64,000 nucleotides of DNA from Streptomyces viridochromogenes DSM 40736. GTDB lineage: Bacteria; Actinomycetota; Actinomycetes; Streptomycetales; Streptomycetaceae. Below the pieces are notes generated by a model. It did not search any database. It had not been told where the DNA came from and worked only from the letters and a program-made list of their open reading frames with translations. A program made the position numbers and the translations under genes. The stretch lies in contig NZ_GG657757.1 of the NCBI RefSeq assembly GCF_000158955.1, forward strand, positions 2,581,465-2,645,464, given 5' to 3'. How positions within the stretch are numbered: the first letter of the stretch is position 1; each line of letters starts with the position of its first letter. Of this stretch, positions 36,543 to 45,888 are shown piece after piece.

Positions 36543-37820
36543 TTACTTCACGACCGTCGACCAGTCGGGCGACTGCGCCGGGTCCAGGGTGCGCAGCCGT
36601 TGCAGCGTCTCGGGCTTCTGCACGTCGAGCCAGTCGGCCAGTTCCCTGAAGGACACGCACTTGACGCCCTTCTTCGTGCACATGTCCTTGACGACCCGGT
36701 CGACGGCCCTCATGTAGATGCCGCCGTTCCAGTCCTCGAAGTGGTTGCCGATGAACAGCGGGGCCCGGCTGCCGTAGTACACGCGGTTGAAGCCCGACAT
36801 GTAGGAGGCGACGGTCTGCTCCTCCCACTGGGGGTATTTCGCCGAGTCGCCCTCGGTCTCGCCGTCGGACTGGTTGTAGAGGAAGTTGAAGTCCATCGAC
36901 AGGCCCTGGTACGTGCCGCCCTCGTACGGGAGCATCTGCAGCGGGAAGTCCCAGATGCCGTTCTTCTTGCCGGGCCATATCTGGAAGTCGCCCGCGGAGC
37001 TGGCGTCGTAGCGCCAGTGGTAGCCCTCGGCGGCCTTCAGCAGGTTCTTCTGGCCCTCAAGGCAGGGCGCGCGGCCGCCGGTGACCTCCTTCCTGATGTC
37101 GAACGGCAGCGGGTCGACGTCCTGGAAGCCGGTGTTGGTCTTCCACTTCTCGACGAAGTCGTAGAACTGGTCGATCTCGCTCTTCCACTGCGCAACGCTC
37201 CAGTCGCCGCCGCCCTTCTTGCCGCAGAAGTGGCCGTTGAAGTGGGTGCCGATCTCGTTCCCGCCCTGCCACGCCTTGCCGAGCTCCTCCACCGTGGTGC
37301 GGATGTGCTCGTCGGTGGCGTAGCTGATCGCCGCCGAGCCCTTGGCGTGCTGGGGCGGGGAGTAGAGGTCCTTCTTGCTCTTGGGCAGCAGGTAGATGCC
37401 CGTGAGGAAGAAGGTCATGTGGGCGTCGTACTGCTCGGCCAGTTCCCGGTAGTGCGAGAAGAGTTCGTCGTCGCCCTGCAGCGCGCCGTCCCAGGAGAAG
37501 ACCACGAACTGGGGCGGCTTCTCGCCCGGCCTGAGCGGCACCGGCTTCAACTGCCCCTTCTGCGGGCCGGTGTAGGAGGTGGAGCCGTCCCCGAGGACCT
37601 TGGTCCTGCCGTCCCAAGACGGTTCCTTGTCCCCCTTCTCCGAGGTTGCCTTACGGGCCCCGGAGGAGGCGGTGGGGGTGGTGGGGTCCGAGCGGTTCAG
37701 GGCCAGGTAGCCCGAGACCAGGGAGGCGACGACGAGGAGGGCCGCCAGGGTCAGTATGCCCGGGGGCGTGGTGCGGCGGGGACCGCGGGGTCGGCGGCGG
37801 CGGCCGGACGGTGACTTCAT
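36543..37820 (-). CDS. Membrane-anchored polysaccharide deacetylase-like protein
   Basis: The 425-residue protein has a basic head and one helix (ILTLAALLVVASLVSGYLAL), then a NodB-like fold. FSWDGAL carries the metal Asp, GNEIGTHFNGHFCG the HxxxH pair, and LFIGNHFEDW a late His-containing motif. The barrel is longer than NodB. It would act on an extracellular glycan, perhaps peptidoglycan. It sits 56 bp from the PBP gene and may share its transcript. Confidence 0.82.
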   Translation of the reverse strand: MKSPSGRRRRPRGPRRTTPPGILTLAALLVVASLVSGYLALNRSDPTTPTASSGARKATSEKGDKEPSWDGRTKVLGDGSTSYTGPQKGQLKPVPLRPGEKPPQFVVFSWDGALQGDDELFSHYRELAEQYDAHMTFFLTGIYLLPKSKKDLYSPPQHAKGSAAISYATDEHIRTTVEELGKAWQGGNEIGTHFNGHFCGKKGGGDWSVAQWKSEIDQFYDFVEKWKTNTGFQDVDPLPFDIRKEVTGGRAPCLEGQKNLLKAAEGYHWRYDASSAGDFQIWPGKKNGIWDFPLQMLPYEGGTYQGLSMDFNFLYNQSDGETEGDSAKYPQWEEQTVASYMSGFNRVYYGSRAPLFIGNHFEDWNGGIYMRAVDRVVKDMCTKKGVKCVSFRELADWLDVQKPETLQRLRTLDPAQSPDWSTVVK

Positions 37821-37876
37821 GCGCGGCTCATTCTGCGAGGGGGGTGGGGGTGGTGGGGTGGTGCCGGGCGCGGGGG

Positions 37877-40018
37877 TCAGCCGAGGCCTCGGGCACCGGA
37901 CCAGACGCGGTACGGGACGCTGTCGTCGGAGGTGCCCGCGATCCCCTGCAACGGCAGCGGTTCGAGGCTCTTGCTGAGGTCGATGCGGTAGGCCACGACG
38001 GCCGTCGACACGGAGTGGGCCGTGCCGACGTACCAGGACGCGGTGTCGTTCTGCACGGTGCCGGCCTTCCCGGCCACCTCGGTGTCCGGGTCCGCCCCGG
38101 GGCGGGCGGTGCGGAAGGCGTCCGTGAGGGCGGACTGGACCGACGCGGCCACGCTCGCCCGCACCGCGCGGCGGGACGCCGGCTTCGCCAGCCGGACCTC
38201 GGAACCGTTGCGGGTGATCCGGGCCACCGAGTACGGCTCGACATGCGTGCCGGCGGCGGCGAACGTGGCGTATCCGCTCGCCATGCGGATCGCGCTGGGC
38301 GTGGCACTGCCCAGGGACATCCCGGGCACTTGCGGGCCGAAGCTGGAGGAGAGCAGGCCCGCCGCCTGAGCGGTGTCGCGCACCTTGTCCAGGCCGGTGT
38401 CCATGCCGAGCTGCATGAACGGTGTGTTCACCGACAGGGCGAGGGCCCGGCTCAGGCTGATCCGCCCGTAGGACCGCTTGCCGTCGTTGTGGGTGGTGAC
38501 CTTTTTGCCGCCGCGGTCCCAGTAGGGCCCTTCTGGGGTCATGACGGGGATGCCGTCGTCCCCGTCGTACAGGGTCTGCGGCGTGACGTCGGTCGCGGCG
38601 CCGTCCCGGGCCTTGTGCACGCCGTGCTCCAGGCCGGCGGCGTAGACGAACGGCAGGAAGGCCGAACCGGCGGGCACGGTGGTCGCGTTCGACTCGTTGT
38701 AGCCCTGCGTGCGGTGGTCGGGGCCGCCGTACATGGCGAGGATCCGCCCGTCGGCGGCCACCGAGGCGGCGCCGAAGTGCAGGGTCTTCGCCTTGGCCGC
38801 GTCGTCCTTCCGTGCCTTCTTACGGGCCTCGGCCACGGCGTCGGTGAGCGCGGTCTCCTGCTTGCGGTCGAATGTCGTGTAGATCTGGAAGCCGCCGAGG
38901 TCGAACTCCTTGGCCGAGATGTGCGCGGCCTTCTTGGCGTACTGGGCGGCCAGTTCCACGAGGTAGTCGCTCTGCTTGCCGGTGTCGTACCCCGGTGTCT
39001 GCTTCAGCGGCTCGGGGAACTCCTTGTACTTGGCCCGCTCCGACTTCGACAGCATGCCGTTGTCGACCATGCGGTCGAGGATCCACGACCAGCGCTCCAC
39101 CGCCCGGGCGTGGTTGGCCTTGCTGAGGGCCGGGTCGTAGAGCGAGGCGCCCTTGAGGAGGGAGGCGAGGAACGCGGCCTCGCCGGCGTCGAGTTCGCCG
39201 ACGTCCTTGCCGTAGTAGGCCTGGGCGGCGCGCTGGATGCCGTAGGTGCCGCGGCCGAACCAGCTCGTGTTGAGGTAGCCCTCGAGGATGTCGTCCTTGC
39301 TCATCCCGTTGTCGAGCTTGAGGGCGAGCATGGCCTCGGTGAACTTGCGGCCGACCGAGCGGTCCTGGTTGAGGTAGACGTTCTTGACGTACTGCTGGGT
39401 GATGGTGGAGCCGCCCTGGGTGTCTCCCTGGCCCACGGTGCGCCACAGGGCCCGGGTGAGGCCGCTGAAGGAGATGCCGGGGTCGCTGTAGAAGCTCGCG
39501 TTCTCCGCCGCCAGCACCGCGTCGCGGACGTCCTCGGGTATGTCCTTCAGCGGCATGGCCTGCCGCCGCACCCAGCCGGTGCGGGCCATGGGTGTCCCGT
39601 CGGACCAGTAGTAGACGTTGTCCTGCTGCGTGGCGTACGAGTTGAGGTTCTCCGGGATGTCGGTGGCGGCGTAGGCGACGCCGAGGAAGCCCAGGGCGAG
39701 GCCGGTGAAGGTCAGCGCGGCACCGAGCCACTGCCGCCAGGAGGGCGCCCAGCGGCGCCAGCCGGTGCGGTCGGCGTGCGGGTACCGGGGCCGCAGGCGA
39801 CGGGCGTGGGGCGCCACGCGGGCGATGAGTGGGGTCAGCCGCGAACCCGCGGCGGCGCGGAGTCGGGACAGCGGGGAAGGCCGGGGGGCCCTGCGCCGAC
39901 GGCGCGACCTGCCGGCCCGCTTCCCACCCGAGGCCGCACGCGAATGCGCGGACTCGTCCGCAAGTTCCGCATCTTCCCCGTATTTCGTATATAGGGAAGC
40001 GGGAGATTTCAACTGCAT
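37877..40018 (-). CDS. Class A PBP with degenerate transpeptidase
   Basis: The 713-residue protein has a basic cytoplasmic head, one membrane helix (about residues 95-120), a GT51 glycosyltransferase domain with catalytic Glu172 (AAENASFYSDPG) and GGSTITQQYVKN, then a transpeptidase-like domain. The expected SxxK is SAFL (452-455): the lysine is leucine. SVN (529-531) is present, and KTG is KAGT (651-654). The glycosyltransferase should work; cross-linking probably does not. GGAAGAG precedes the ATG at 40018. Its neighbours are a deacetylase and an amidase. Confidence 0.88.
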   Translation of the reverse strand: MQLKSPASLYTKYGEDAELADESAHSRAASGGKRAGRSRRRRRAPRPSPLSRLRAAAGSRLTPLIARVAPHARRLRPRYPHADRTGWRRWAPSWRQWLGAALTFTGLALGFLGVAYAATDIPENLNSYATQQDNVYYWSDGTPMARTGWVRRQAMPLKDIPEDVRDAVLAAENASFYSDPGISFSGLTRALWRTVGQGDTQGGSTITQQYVKNVYLNQDRSVGRKFTEAMLALKLDNGMSKDDILEGYLNTSWFGRGTYGIQRAAQAYYGKDVGELDAGEAAFLASLLKGASLYDPALSKANHARAVERWSWILDRMVDNGMLSKSERAKYKEFPEPLKQTPGYDTGKQSDYLVELAAQYAKKAAHISAKEFDLGGFQIYTTFDRKQETALTDAVAEARKKARKDDAAKAKTLHFGAASVAADGRILAMYGGPDHRTQGYNESNATTVPAGSAFLPFVYAAGLEHGVHKARDGAATDVTPQTLYDGDDGIPVMTPEGPYWDRGGKKVTTHNDGKRSYGRISLSRALALSVNTPFMQLGMDTGLDKVRDTAQAAGLLSSSFGPQVPGMSLGSATPSAIRMASGYATFAAAGTHVEPYSVARITRNGSEVRLAKPASRRAVRASVAASVQSALTDAFRTARPGADPDTEVAGKAGTVQNDTASWYVGTAHSVSTAVVAYRIDLSKSLEPLPLQGIAGTSDDSVPYRVWSGARGLG

Positions 40019-40271
40019 GGTCTCTTCCGGTTCCCACCCAGCCCTGGTCACGGCTGCGTCTCCCCTCCCCGCTTTCGATGGTGCTCGCGCGGAAGGGCAT
40101 GACTGCCGTGGTCAACGGCAGCGCGCCCCACATCCCCCCGGCCTTACGGCTCCTCGCGACGATCGAAAGTTACCAGCGGCCTTTACATATTCTCCACACC
40201 GGTTCGGACAAGAATGCTCCAAAGGAATCCGGTAGGGCGGTTTTTCCGTGGCAGCAGATTAATCTGTTCGC

Positions 40272-40499
40272 ATGCCTCGCTACGAGTACCGCTGCCGGAC
40301 CTGCGGCGACACCTTCGAACTGAGCCGCCCCATGGCGGAGTCCTCCGCCCCGGCGGCCTGCCCCTCGGGTCACGACGACACGGTGAAACTCCTCTCCACG
40401 GTCGCGGTCGGCGGCTCTGCCTCCGCCCCGGCACCGGCACCCCGCGCGGGCGCCGGAGGCGGCGGAGGCGGCTGCTGCGGAGGCGGCTGCTGCGGCTGA
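40272..40499 (+). CDS. FmdB-type zinc-ribbon protein
   Basis: The 75-residue protein starts MPRYEYRCRTCGDTFEL, with a CxxC knuckle and a second CPSGH site, the FmdB family hallmark. The tail is Gly-rich and ends CCGGGCCG. It is a putative regulatory zinc ribbon of unknown role. Confidence 0.88.
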   Translation: MPRYEYRCRTCGDTFELSRPMAESSAPAACPSGHDDTVKLLSTVAVGGSASAPAPAPRAGAGGGGGGCCGGGCCG

Positions 40500-40546
40500 C
40501 GCCTTTCCTCAGGAGTTCTTCAGCTCCGGTTTCCTAGCGTGGCGGC

Positions 40547-41368
40547 ATGACAGCCATCGCAGCGGACGTCGGGCCGCAGTGGGTCAACGACCTCATGGAC
40601 GCGCTGGGCGCGCCGGGCGCCGGTCTCGCCATCGCCCTGGAGAACCTGTTCCCGCCGCTGCCCAGCGAAGTGATCCTGCCGCTGGCCGGGTTCGCCGCGA
40701 GCAGCGGCCGGATGAGCCTGCTCGCCGTCCTGCTGTGGACGACGGCCGGCTCGGTGATCGGCGCGCTCGCGCTGTACGGAGTCGGTGCGCTGCTCGGCCG
40801 TGACCGGACGGTGGCGATAGCGGCCCGGCTGCCGTTGGTGAAGGTCTCGGACATCGAGAAGACGGAGGCGTGGTTCCTGCGGCACGGCACCAAGGCGGTG
40901 TTCTTCGGCCGGATGATCCCGATCTTCCGCAGCCTGATCTCCGTGCCGGCGGGAGTCGAACGCATGCGCCTGCCGGTGTTCCTGGGCCTGACCACCCTGG
41001 GCAGCGCGATCTGGAACACCGCGTTCGTGCTCGCGGGCTACTTCCTGGGGGCGAACTGGCACCAGGTCACGGACATCGTCTCCACCTACTCGAAGGTGGT
41101 CCTCGCCGCGGCGGCGCTCGCGGCGCTGGGGTTCATAGCCCTACGGCTGCTGCGACGCCGTGAAGGGGGGCGCCCTGAAGGGGGGCGCCCCAAAGGGGCG
41201 CGGGGCTGTGTCGATCTGCGGCTCCGCCGCGGGGCGCGACAAGCCACAGCGAAGCCGCACCCGCACGACGACCAGGACACCCGAGCTCTCAGGCGCCCCT
41301 CACTGCCCCCAGAAACTCCGTCAGGATCCGCTCCCCGGCGAGAACCCCCCGTTCGGGAAGCGCCCTGA
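40547..41368 (+). CDS. DedA-family membrane protein with repeat-derived tail
   Basis: The 273-residue protein's core (1-215) is typical DedA: LENLFPPLPSEVILPLAG, FGRMIPIFRSLISVPAG (the R-x-P-x-x-R motif) and about five helices. After LRLLRRREGG the frame passes through a dispersed GC repeat and continues as a polar tail, overlapping the convergent HAD gene by 80 bases. The tail is not family-typical. Confidence 0.82.
   Translation: MTAIAADVGPQWVNDLMDALGAPGAGLAIALENLFPPLPSEVILPLAGFAASSGRMSLLAVLLWTTAGSVIGALALYGVGALLGRDRTVAIAARLPLVKVSDIEKTEAWFLRHGTKAVFFGRMIPIFRSLISVPAGVERMRLPVFLGLTTLGSAIWNTAFVLAGYFLGANWHQVTDIVSTYSKVVLAAAALAALGFIALRLLRRREGGRPEGGRPKGARGCVDLRLRRGARQATAKPHPHDDQDTRALRRPSLPPETPSGSAPRREPPVREAP
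41165..41245. repeat. Dispersed GC-rich repeat (GGGGCGCGGGGCTGTGTCG type)
   Basis: Two direct copies of GAAGGGGGGCGCCC (41163 and 41178) lead into GGGGCGCGGGGCTGTGTCGA at 41195 and a GCGGCTCCGCCGC hairpin. Such repeats are scattered in Streptomyces genomes. Confidence 0.7.
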
Positions 41369-42098
41369 TCGAGGGAGCTGTGAAACCGGTGTCGGCCAAC
41401 TCCCCGTGCCCCGGGCGCCAGCCCCGATCCGCCGCGAGGAGCAGATCGGCGTCGAGCAGGGAGTCCCCGGCGGCGAGGGTGAGATCGGCCCCGGTCCGCC
41501 GGGCGACCTCGCGCATCGCCGCGCTCTTGGTGAGCGGCTTGGGCACGGCGTAGATCTTGCGGCCCTGGAGGGACACCGTCCAGCCGCGGTTCTCCGCCCA
41601 CACGGCGAGTTCCTTCACCCAGTCCTCGGGCAGCAGTTCACGCTCGACGACGAGGTAGGCGAAGAGGTCGTCGGCGACGCGGTGCTTGCGCACCCAGACC
41701 GGGTCGGCGGCCCTCAGCAGGTGTTCCTGCACCTCGGCGAGGGGCGCGCACTGGTCGGCGAGCCGTGCGGTCACCTGGGCGTGCCAGTCGGCGTCGGATA
41801 CGCCGTCCACCAGGAGGTGGCCGCCGTTGGCGCAGATCGCGTACCTGGGCTCCGGGCCCGGCAGGTTGATGCGCTGGTACTGCTTGCGCGTCCGGGTCGT
41901 CGTCGGCACGAACACGGCCGCGTCGCCCAGGTCGGTGAGGAGCTGGGCCGCCGTCTCCGTCAGGTACGACAGCGGTCTGCTCTCATGCACCTCCACGCAG
42001 AGCAGCCGGGGCGCCCGGGCGTCCGGCATGGTGAGGGCCAGAGCCGCGGCGGAGTAGATCAGTGTGCGGTCGAGGTCGCTGGCGACGAGTGCGGGCAT
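41289..42098 (-). CDS. Ter-module HAD hydrolase
   Basis: The 269-residue HAD-superfamily protein begins MPALVASDLDRTLIYS, with Asp8/Asp10 as nucleophile and acid. Other motifs are VPTTTRTRKQY (motif II) and LTLAAGDSLLDADLLLAADRGW (motif IV). It resembles the HAD of Ter gene clusters, predicted to dephosphorylate a nucleotide- or sugar-phosphate intermediate. Its ATG shares one base with the TGA of the StiP gene (TGATG), so they are coupled. It is last in the minus-strand metabolic operon. Confidence 0.85.
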   Translation of the reverse strand: MPALVASDLDRTLIYSAAALALTMPDARAPRLLCVEVHESRPLSYLTETAAQLLTDLGDAAVFVPTTTRTRKQYQRINLPGPEPRYAICANGGHLLVDGVSDADWHAQVTARLADQCAPLAEVQEHLLRAADPVWVRKHRVADDLFAYLVVERELLPEDWVKELAVWAENRGWTVSLQGRKIYAVPKPLTKSAAMREVARRTGADLTLAAGDSLLDADLLLAADRGWRPGHGELADTGFTAPSIRALPERGVLAGERILTEFLGAVRGA

Positions 42099-43255
42099 CA
42101 GAGCGTCACCGCCTTGCCGTCGGCGCCGGTCGCGCCCCGGGTGTACCGGGGGTGGATCAGGCCCACGCAGGTGTACGGCAGTGCGTCGACCTCCTCGACG
42201 GGCACGCCGCGCTGCTCGGCCAGCAGGCGTACGTGGTCGAGGTCGCTGCCCGCCCCGGCGCGTGCCAGCACCTTCCAGGGCACGCGGCGCAGCAGCACCC
42301 GGGTGGTCTCGCCGACGCCGGGCTTGACGAGGTTCATGTCGTGGATGCCGTACTCGTCGCTGATGCGCTCGACGGCGGCCCAGCCCTCCCAGGTGGGCGA
42401 GCGGTCGACGGCGAGCAGTTCCTTGGCCTGGACGCAGGCCGCGTCGGCGACCTCCGGGAAGCGGGCGGACACGGCGTCCAGGAAGGTCACCGAGACGTCG
42501 GTGCCGGCGAGTTCGCGGTAGAACTTGGCGCCGTGGAAGTCGTGCGGGCCGACCAGGTCCGCCCGCAGCACGGTCCGTGAGATCAGGCCGGACACGGTCG
42601 AGTTGAGGCAGGCGGAGGGGATGAGGAAGTCCTCGCGGGTGCCGTAGGTCCGTACGCAGGAGCCCGGGTCGGCCAGGACGGCGATCTCGGGGCTGAAGCC
42701 GGTGATGCCGTCGGACTTCTCGAACTCCTCCAGGGCCTGGGCGAGTTCGCGGGTGATGGCGCCCTTGCCGGTCCAGCCGTCGACGAAGACGACGTCCCGG
42801 GGGTCGTGGTGTGCGGCGAGCCAGCGCAGCGCGTTGGCGTCGATACCGCGTCCGCGGACGATCGACACGGCGTAGTGCGGCAGGTCGATGCCGTGCCGGT
42901 ACTGCGCCCAGCGGCGCATGAGGATGCCGACGGGCGTCCCCGCGCGGGCCAGCGAGACCAGGACCGGGCGGGGAGCGCGCTCGGTGAGGACCGTCTCGGT
43001 GACCACGCCGACCGCCTGGGCGATGCGGGCCGCCGAGGTCTCCAGCGCGGCGTGGAACAGGGCCTGGTACTGCTCGTTCGGCTGGTACTCCACGGGCAGC
43101 GACTCGGCGTAGTGCGCGCCGCCGCTCTGGATCGCCTCCTCGCGCTCCTCGGTCGGCGCCTCCAGCGTCACGTCCGAGAGGTCCTGGAGCAGCCAGCCGA
43201 CCTCCTCGGGCGCGTACGAGGAGAAGGCGGGGCCGCGGAGGGGCTCGGGCAGCAT
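42098..43255 (-). CDS. StiP-family PRTase-like protein
   Basis: The 385-residue protein has FSSYAPEEVGWLL near the start, then EEREEAIQSGGAHYAESLPVEY and VLVSLARAGTPVGILMRRW. The PRPP-loop region reads VVFVDGWTGKGAITREL, where the phosphoribosyltransferase acidic-Thr/Gly-Lys-Gly loop can be seen. The annotated name in databases is cysteine protease StiP, but the fold suggests a PRTase-type enzyme. The ATG at 43255 has GAAAGG six bases upstream; the frame is open further up into TRSP. It belongs to the Ter metabolic operon. Confidence 0.82.
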   Translation of the reverse strand: MLPEPLRGPAFSSYAPEEVGWLLQDLSDVTLEAPTEEREEAIQSGGAHYAESLPVEYQPNEQYQALFHAALETSAARIAQAVGVVTETVLTERAPRPVLVSLARAGTPVGILMRRWAQYRHGIDLPHYAVSIVRGRGIDANALRWLAAHHDPRDVVFVDGWTGKGAITRELAQALEEFEKSDGITGFSPEIAVLADPGSCVRTYGTREDFLIPSACLNSTVSGLISRTVLRADLVGPHDFHGAKFYRELAGTDVSVTFLDAVSARFPEVADAACVQAKELLAVDRSPTWEGWAAVERISDEYGIHDMNLVKPGVGETTRVLLRRVPWKVLARAGAGSDLDHVRLLAEQRGVPVEEVDALPYTCVGLIHPRYTRGATGADGKAVTL

Positions 43256-44717
43256 GGAGGGCCTTTCGGGGACGTACGCGTCGGGGACGTACGAGGGGAT
43301 GACGGCGAGCAGCACGTGCGGGGCGTGCGCGGCGAGCCGGGCCAGCAGGCCGTCGGGCGCGTGCAGCGCGGGAGTGTCCGCGGTCGAGTCGACCACCGCG
43401 ACGACGGCGTCGAATCCGGCACCGGCGACGTTGTAGGCGTACCGCTCGCCGGGGCCGTCGGCGGGGTCGTCGTGGGCGGGGAAGGTGAGCCGGGTGCGTA
43501 TCGCGTAACCCGGGTCGTCGACGGCCAGGACGGGTGAGCGGGTGGTGGTGGAGTAACGGACCTCGACGTCGGTCGTGCGCTCCAGCTCGTGCGCGAGCCG
43601 GAGGGGGGTGTACATCAGCTCTTCGAAGCCGAGGATGTGCACGCGGTGTGCGTCGGGGGGCAGGGCGTCGGCGAGCCGGGCGGCCATCTCGGGCAGGGCG
43701 GCCTCCAAGCGCTCCCGATGGGAGGGAGTGAAGCCGTGCCGACCGCCGTCCGGCAGCCCGGCGGGCCAGCGCAGGTCTATGCGGTTGACTTCCGGGTGCG
43801 GGCCGGTGGGGGCTTGTCGCGCGGTTCCCCGCGCCCCCCAGGGGGTCGGCCTCCTGGTCGGCTTCGACGGCAGCGCCATCGTTGGGGGGCGCGGGGAACC
43901 GCGCGAACAACCCCGACGGCGCCGCAGACGGCAGAGCACCTGCCGCGGCGCTCTCGGACTCGTACCGCGCCACCAGCTCCTGCCCTTTCTCCAGCACCCC
44001 CTCGGGCAACCGCACCGCCCCCGACGCCGCCGCGACCAGGTCCACACGGGCGCCGATCTCACGGGCGAACTCCTCCAGCCGCCCGGCGTCCCCCGCCGAC
44101 CGCATGTCGACCAGCGCCACCACGACGTAGCGCCGCCGCGGATACCGCCCATGCAGATCCCGGACGGTGTTCAGCACCGTGTTCCCCGTGGAGAACTCGT
44201 CGTCGACCAGCACCAGCGGCCCGTCACCGGTCAGCAGCACGGGATCCTCCGGCAGCAGCAGGTGGGAGGTGGCGTGCGAGTGGGACTCCTCGAAGCCGCC
44301 GGCCGTGGCGACACCGGCGACGGGGCGGCGGGTGGAGTGCAGGCAGGGGGCGAGACCCAGCCCGTCGGCGACGGAGTGGCCGAGGCCGGTCGCGGTCTCC
44401 GCGTAGCCGAGCACCACCGCCCGGCGTGCCTCGTCGTCGCCCAGCAGCTCACGCACCCGGCGGCCGAGCTCGAACCCGTAGCCGTAGACGACGGACGGGG
44501 ACTGCGGTACGTGCTTGCCCAGCACGTTCGACACCAGCAGGTGGGCCCGCTTGGGGTTGCGGCGCAGTGCCAGCCCCAGCAGGTCGGTCAGCCGGTCGTC
44601 GCCGACTAGCTCGACACCGAGCCGTTCGGCGACCCAGCTGCCGGACCAGACACCGTCGGCGTCGTCGCGCATCTCGCCGTGCTCCCCCTCGTTCACTGCC
44701 TTCTCCGCCTTCTCCAT
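43256..44717 (-). pseudogene. PRTase_2-TRSP protein, frame-shifted in the linker
   Basis: The N-terminal part is a phosphoribosyltransferase (PRTase_2) with VVLGYAETATGLGHSVAD and the PRPP-loop LVLVDDEFSTGNTVLNTV. The C-terminal part is a TRSP domain (HILGFEELMYTPLRLAHEL, VRYSTTTRSPV, YAYNVAGAGFDAVVAVVDST). The two lie in different frames; the switch falls near 43800-43920, inside a 21-bp inverted repeat. The TRSP frame continues without a stop into StiP. Start candidates are 44717, 44696 and 44672; 44696 and 44672 have the better ribosome sites. It could be intact if the shift is a base-calling error. Confidence 0.7.
43819..43904. repeat. 21-bp perfect inverted repeat in the PRTase-TRSP linker
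   Basis: GCGCGGTTCCCCGCGCCCCC (43819 on) recurs as its exact complement at 43884-43904, 44 bp apart. The arm matches the dispersed element seen at 61467-61490. Confidence 0.85.
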
Positions 44718-44721
44718 GCCC

Positions 44722-45888
44722 TCAGCCCGGCAATCCCGCCGCCAGCAGTTCCACGAAGCCGATGTCCTCGCCGGCCACGCCGAAAACCTCGGCACGCAGC
44801 AGGGTCCGCTCGGCCCAGGCCCGATGCGGCTTCACCTCGTTCATCTTGTTCGTGTACGCCGACCTCAGGACACCCCCGCCGCCGCGCTCGGGGCGCAGTA
44901 TGTCCTCGGCGTCCGAGAACTCCTCGTGGCTGACGACCGACAGGGCGTGCACCGGCAGCACGTGCGAGGGGTGGATGCAGGTCTTGCCCAGCAGACCGTT
45001 GGCCTGGTCCAGGGAGATCTCCCGGAGCAGGCCGTCCATGGCGTGCTCAATCAGCTTCTCGCGCAGTTCCGCGGCCTGCACCTCAAGGAAGGGGCTCTGC
45101 CTCAGCTGCGGCTTGAACATGCGCTCCTGGACCCGGAAGTACTCCCACACCGGCCCGGTCACGGTGAAGCCGGTGCCGTCGGCCCGGCCCAGCATGTTCA
45201 CCACGTCGGCGATCACGGAGGCGACGACCTGGACGTCGTACGCGGTCATGTCGGGGCCTCTGCGCAGCCCGTACGAGGAGCAGAAGTCCGTCACGCCGAG
45301 GCGCAGGGCCAGCACGCGGTCGCGGTACTTGTCGACGGCCCGGGAGATGCCCTCCAGGGTCTCCACGCGCGACTCCCGGTAGAGCAGCTCCGGCGACTCC
45401 AGCACCGGCATGGCGAAAAGGCGACGGCCGCTTTCGGCCTCGGCGGTCGCCAGCGCATCGAGGAACGGGATGCCGCGTTCCGCGGTGAACTTCGGCAGCA
45501 CGAACCCGGACAGCAGCCGCACGGCGGGCCCGAGGCGGCGTACGAGGTCGGGGATCTGCTCGGGGACACGGACCCGGATGAACAGCAGCGGCACATCGGC
45601 GTCCGGGAGCCCGGCGAGGCCGGCGAGCTGGCGGACGAGGTTCTCCTCGCCCGGGCCGACCTCCGCGTCGTCGATCGAGTCCTCCAGGCACAGCACCATC
45701 GAGACCACGCCTCGACCGGCCTGCTTGAGGATGTCGTCGGCGAGGCGCGGCCGGGTGGCCGGGCTGTAGAGCGTGGCTCCCAGGGCGGCCGAGAGCAGCC
45801 GGGCCGGGGAGTCCGGGGTGAACGCGCCCGGCTCGCGATGGAAGAGACGCTTCCGCACCTCAGGGGCGACGTGCCCGAAATGACGCAT
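44722..45888 (-). CDS. CitE-like HpcH/HpaI aldolase of the Ter module
   Basis: The 388-residue protein has the CitE/HpcH barrel: LYSPATRPRLADDILKQ at the first strand, VLCLEDSI with the metal acid, LLFIRVRVPEQ, MPVLESPELLY with the second metal Glu, LRLGVTDFCSSYGL, and KTCIHPSHVLPVHA. In Ter clusters it is thought to supply or trim a carbon skeleton. GGGGGAG precedes ATG 45888. The next gene starts 5 bp downstream. This is first in the metabolic operon, divergent from terD. Confidence 0.88.
   Translation of the reverse strand: MRHFGHVAPEVRKRLFHREPGAFTPDSPARLLSAALGATLYSPATRPRLADDILKQAGRGVVSMVLCLEDSIDDAEVGPGEENLVRQLAGLAGLPDADVPLLFIRVRVPEQIPDLVRRLGPAVRLLSGFVLPKFTAERGIPFLDALATAEAESGRRLFAMPVLESPELLYRESRVETLEGISRAVDKYRDRVLALRLGVTDFCSSYGLRRGPDMTAYDVQVVASVIADVVNMLGRADGTGFTVTGPVWEYFRVQERMFKPQLRQSPFLEVQAAELREKLIEHAMDGLLREISLDQANGLLGKTCIHPSHVLPVHALSVVSHEEFSDAEDILRPERGGGGVLRSAYTNKMNEVKPHRAWAERTLLRAEVFGVAGEDIGFVELLAAGLPG

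Noticed and set aside
41289-44795. 1168-residue frame spanning the Ter operon
   Set aside because: It joins PRTase and HAD through the antisense-like third frame of StiP, whose correct frame carries clear PRTase motifs.
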